A DNA stretch of 6,398 nt from an uncultured Alphaproteobacteria bacterium (lineage in GTDB: Bacteria > Pseudomonadota > Alphaproteobacteria > RF32 > CAG-239). Where the stretch lies: contig CAJTWX010000078.1 of assembly GCA_910580155.1 (NCBI GenBank), forward strand, positions 1 to 6,398, given 5' to 3'. Made by a program: the position numbers and the translations under genes. Numbering within the stretch: the first letter of the stretch is position 1; each line of letters starts with the position of its first letter. Shown here piece after piece: positions 5,919-6,398 of this stretch. The notes beneath the pieces are model-generated. The model was given only the letters and a program-made list of their open reading frames with translations, was not told the origin of the DNA and searched no databases.

Positions 5919-6398
5919 ATGAGCGTCTATTTATATAACACCAAAACCCGCAATAAAGATGAGTTCAAACCGCTTTCAGACAAACAGGTGACAATGTATT
6001 GCTGCGGCCCGACGGTTTATAATTATGCGCACATCGGTAACCTGCGTACCTATATTTTTGAAGATTTGCTTGCCAATACTCTGCGTTTGGCCGGCTATAA
6101 GGTTAAGCACGTTATGAATGTAACTGATGTGGGGCACCTGACAAGTGATGGCGACGAGGGCGAGGATAAAATGGAGCTGGCTGCCGAGCGCGAGCAAAAA
6201 AGCGTGCTTGAGATTGCCCGTATGTATGAAGATGCGTTTTTCCGCCACACGGCGGCGTTGGGGTTAAGACGCCCGACGATTGTCTGCCGCGCCACCGAAC
6301 ATATCAACGATATGATAGAGTTTGTCAAAGCGCTTGAGGAAAAGGGGTTTGCTTACATTTCCAACGGCAATGTGTATTTTGATACAGCCATATTCCCG
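5919..6398 (+). CDS. cysS: Cysteinyl-tRNA synthetase (partial, N-terminal 160 residues)
   Basis: CysRS is a class I cytoplasmic enzyme that activates cysteine with ATP and attaches it to tRNA-Cys. The first 160 residues are present and the frame runs off the right edge. MYCCGPTVYNYAHIGNLRTY contains the zinc-ligand cysteine (C29) and the class I signature HIGN (residues 38-41, equivalent to HIGH). Next come VMNVTDVGHLTSDGDEGEDK (residues 65-84), a segment characteristic of one bacterial CysRS subgroup, and RPTIVCRATEHINDMIEFVK, the usual region before the catalytic domain continues (GFAYISNGNVYFD). AAGGA (5906-5910) lies eight bases before the ATG. The KMSKS loop and the anticodon-binding domain fall outside the window. 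Expression is predicted to be controlled by the leader peptide and terminator just upstream. Confidence 0.97.
   Translation, partial: MSVYLYNTKTRNKDEFKPLSDKQVTMYCCGPTVYNYAHIGNLRTYIFEDLLANTLRLAGYKVKHVMNVTDVGHLTSDGDEGEDKMELAAEREQKSVLEIARMYEDAFFRHTAALGLRRPTIVCRATEHINDMIEFVKALEEKGFAYISNGNVYFDTAIFP

Overview
The window looks like chromosomal DNA from a low-to-moderate GC alphaproteobacterium. The best clue is the small SH3-type secreted protein at 3113-3601, whose domain sequence (NARSGPNMRYPIEWIY, VEIIAEYEQWRKIRDHEG) is typical of the alphaproteobacterial SH3_4/DUF1058 family. The repetitive cysteine-rich protein at the left end resembles large secreted proteins that I associate with uncultured gut Alphaproteobacteria. 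This placement is an inference.

The left half is on the minus strand. One uninterrupted reading frame of 937 codons runs from 2811 to base 1 and continues off the window. It encodes a signal peptide, one ankyrin-like repeat, a hydrophobic Ala/Gly/Leu segment and then about 800 residues of cysteine-rich repeats, with roughly 88 cysteines in all. I checked every codon from 2811 to 1 and found no in-frame stop. The gene has a good promoter, a 5' UTR hairpin and a strong Shine-Dalgarno. Upstream on the same strand lies the small SH3 protein. The roughly 300-bp gap between them holds only the promoter and some inverted repeats.

The right half is on the plus strand, divergent from the left: an M20-family metallohydrolase (3740-4846), surE 5'-nucleotidase (4902-5720, with its own sigma70-like promoter) and the first 160 codons of cysS, cysteinyl-tRNA synthetase (5919 to the right end).

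The most interesting element is the 198-bp surE-cysS gap. It holds a 14-codon leader ORF, MLRAIVNNCCCKTS, with a good Shine-Dalgarno and three consecutive cysteine codons. The leader is followed by mutually exclusive RNA pairings and a strong intrinsic terminator ending just before cysS. This has every part of a trp-type ribosome-mediated attenuator, tuned to charged Cys-tRNA and controlling cysteinyl-tRNA synthetase. A cell making very large cysteine-rich secreted proteins would plausibly need such control, but that link is an inference.
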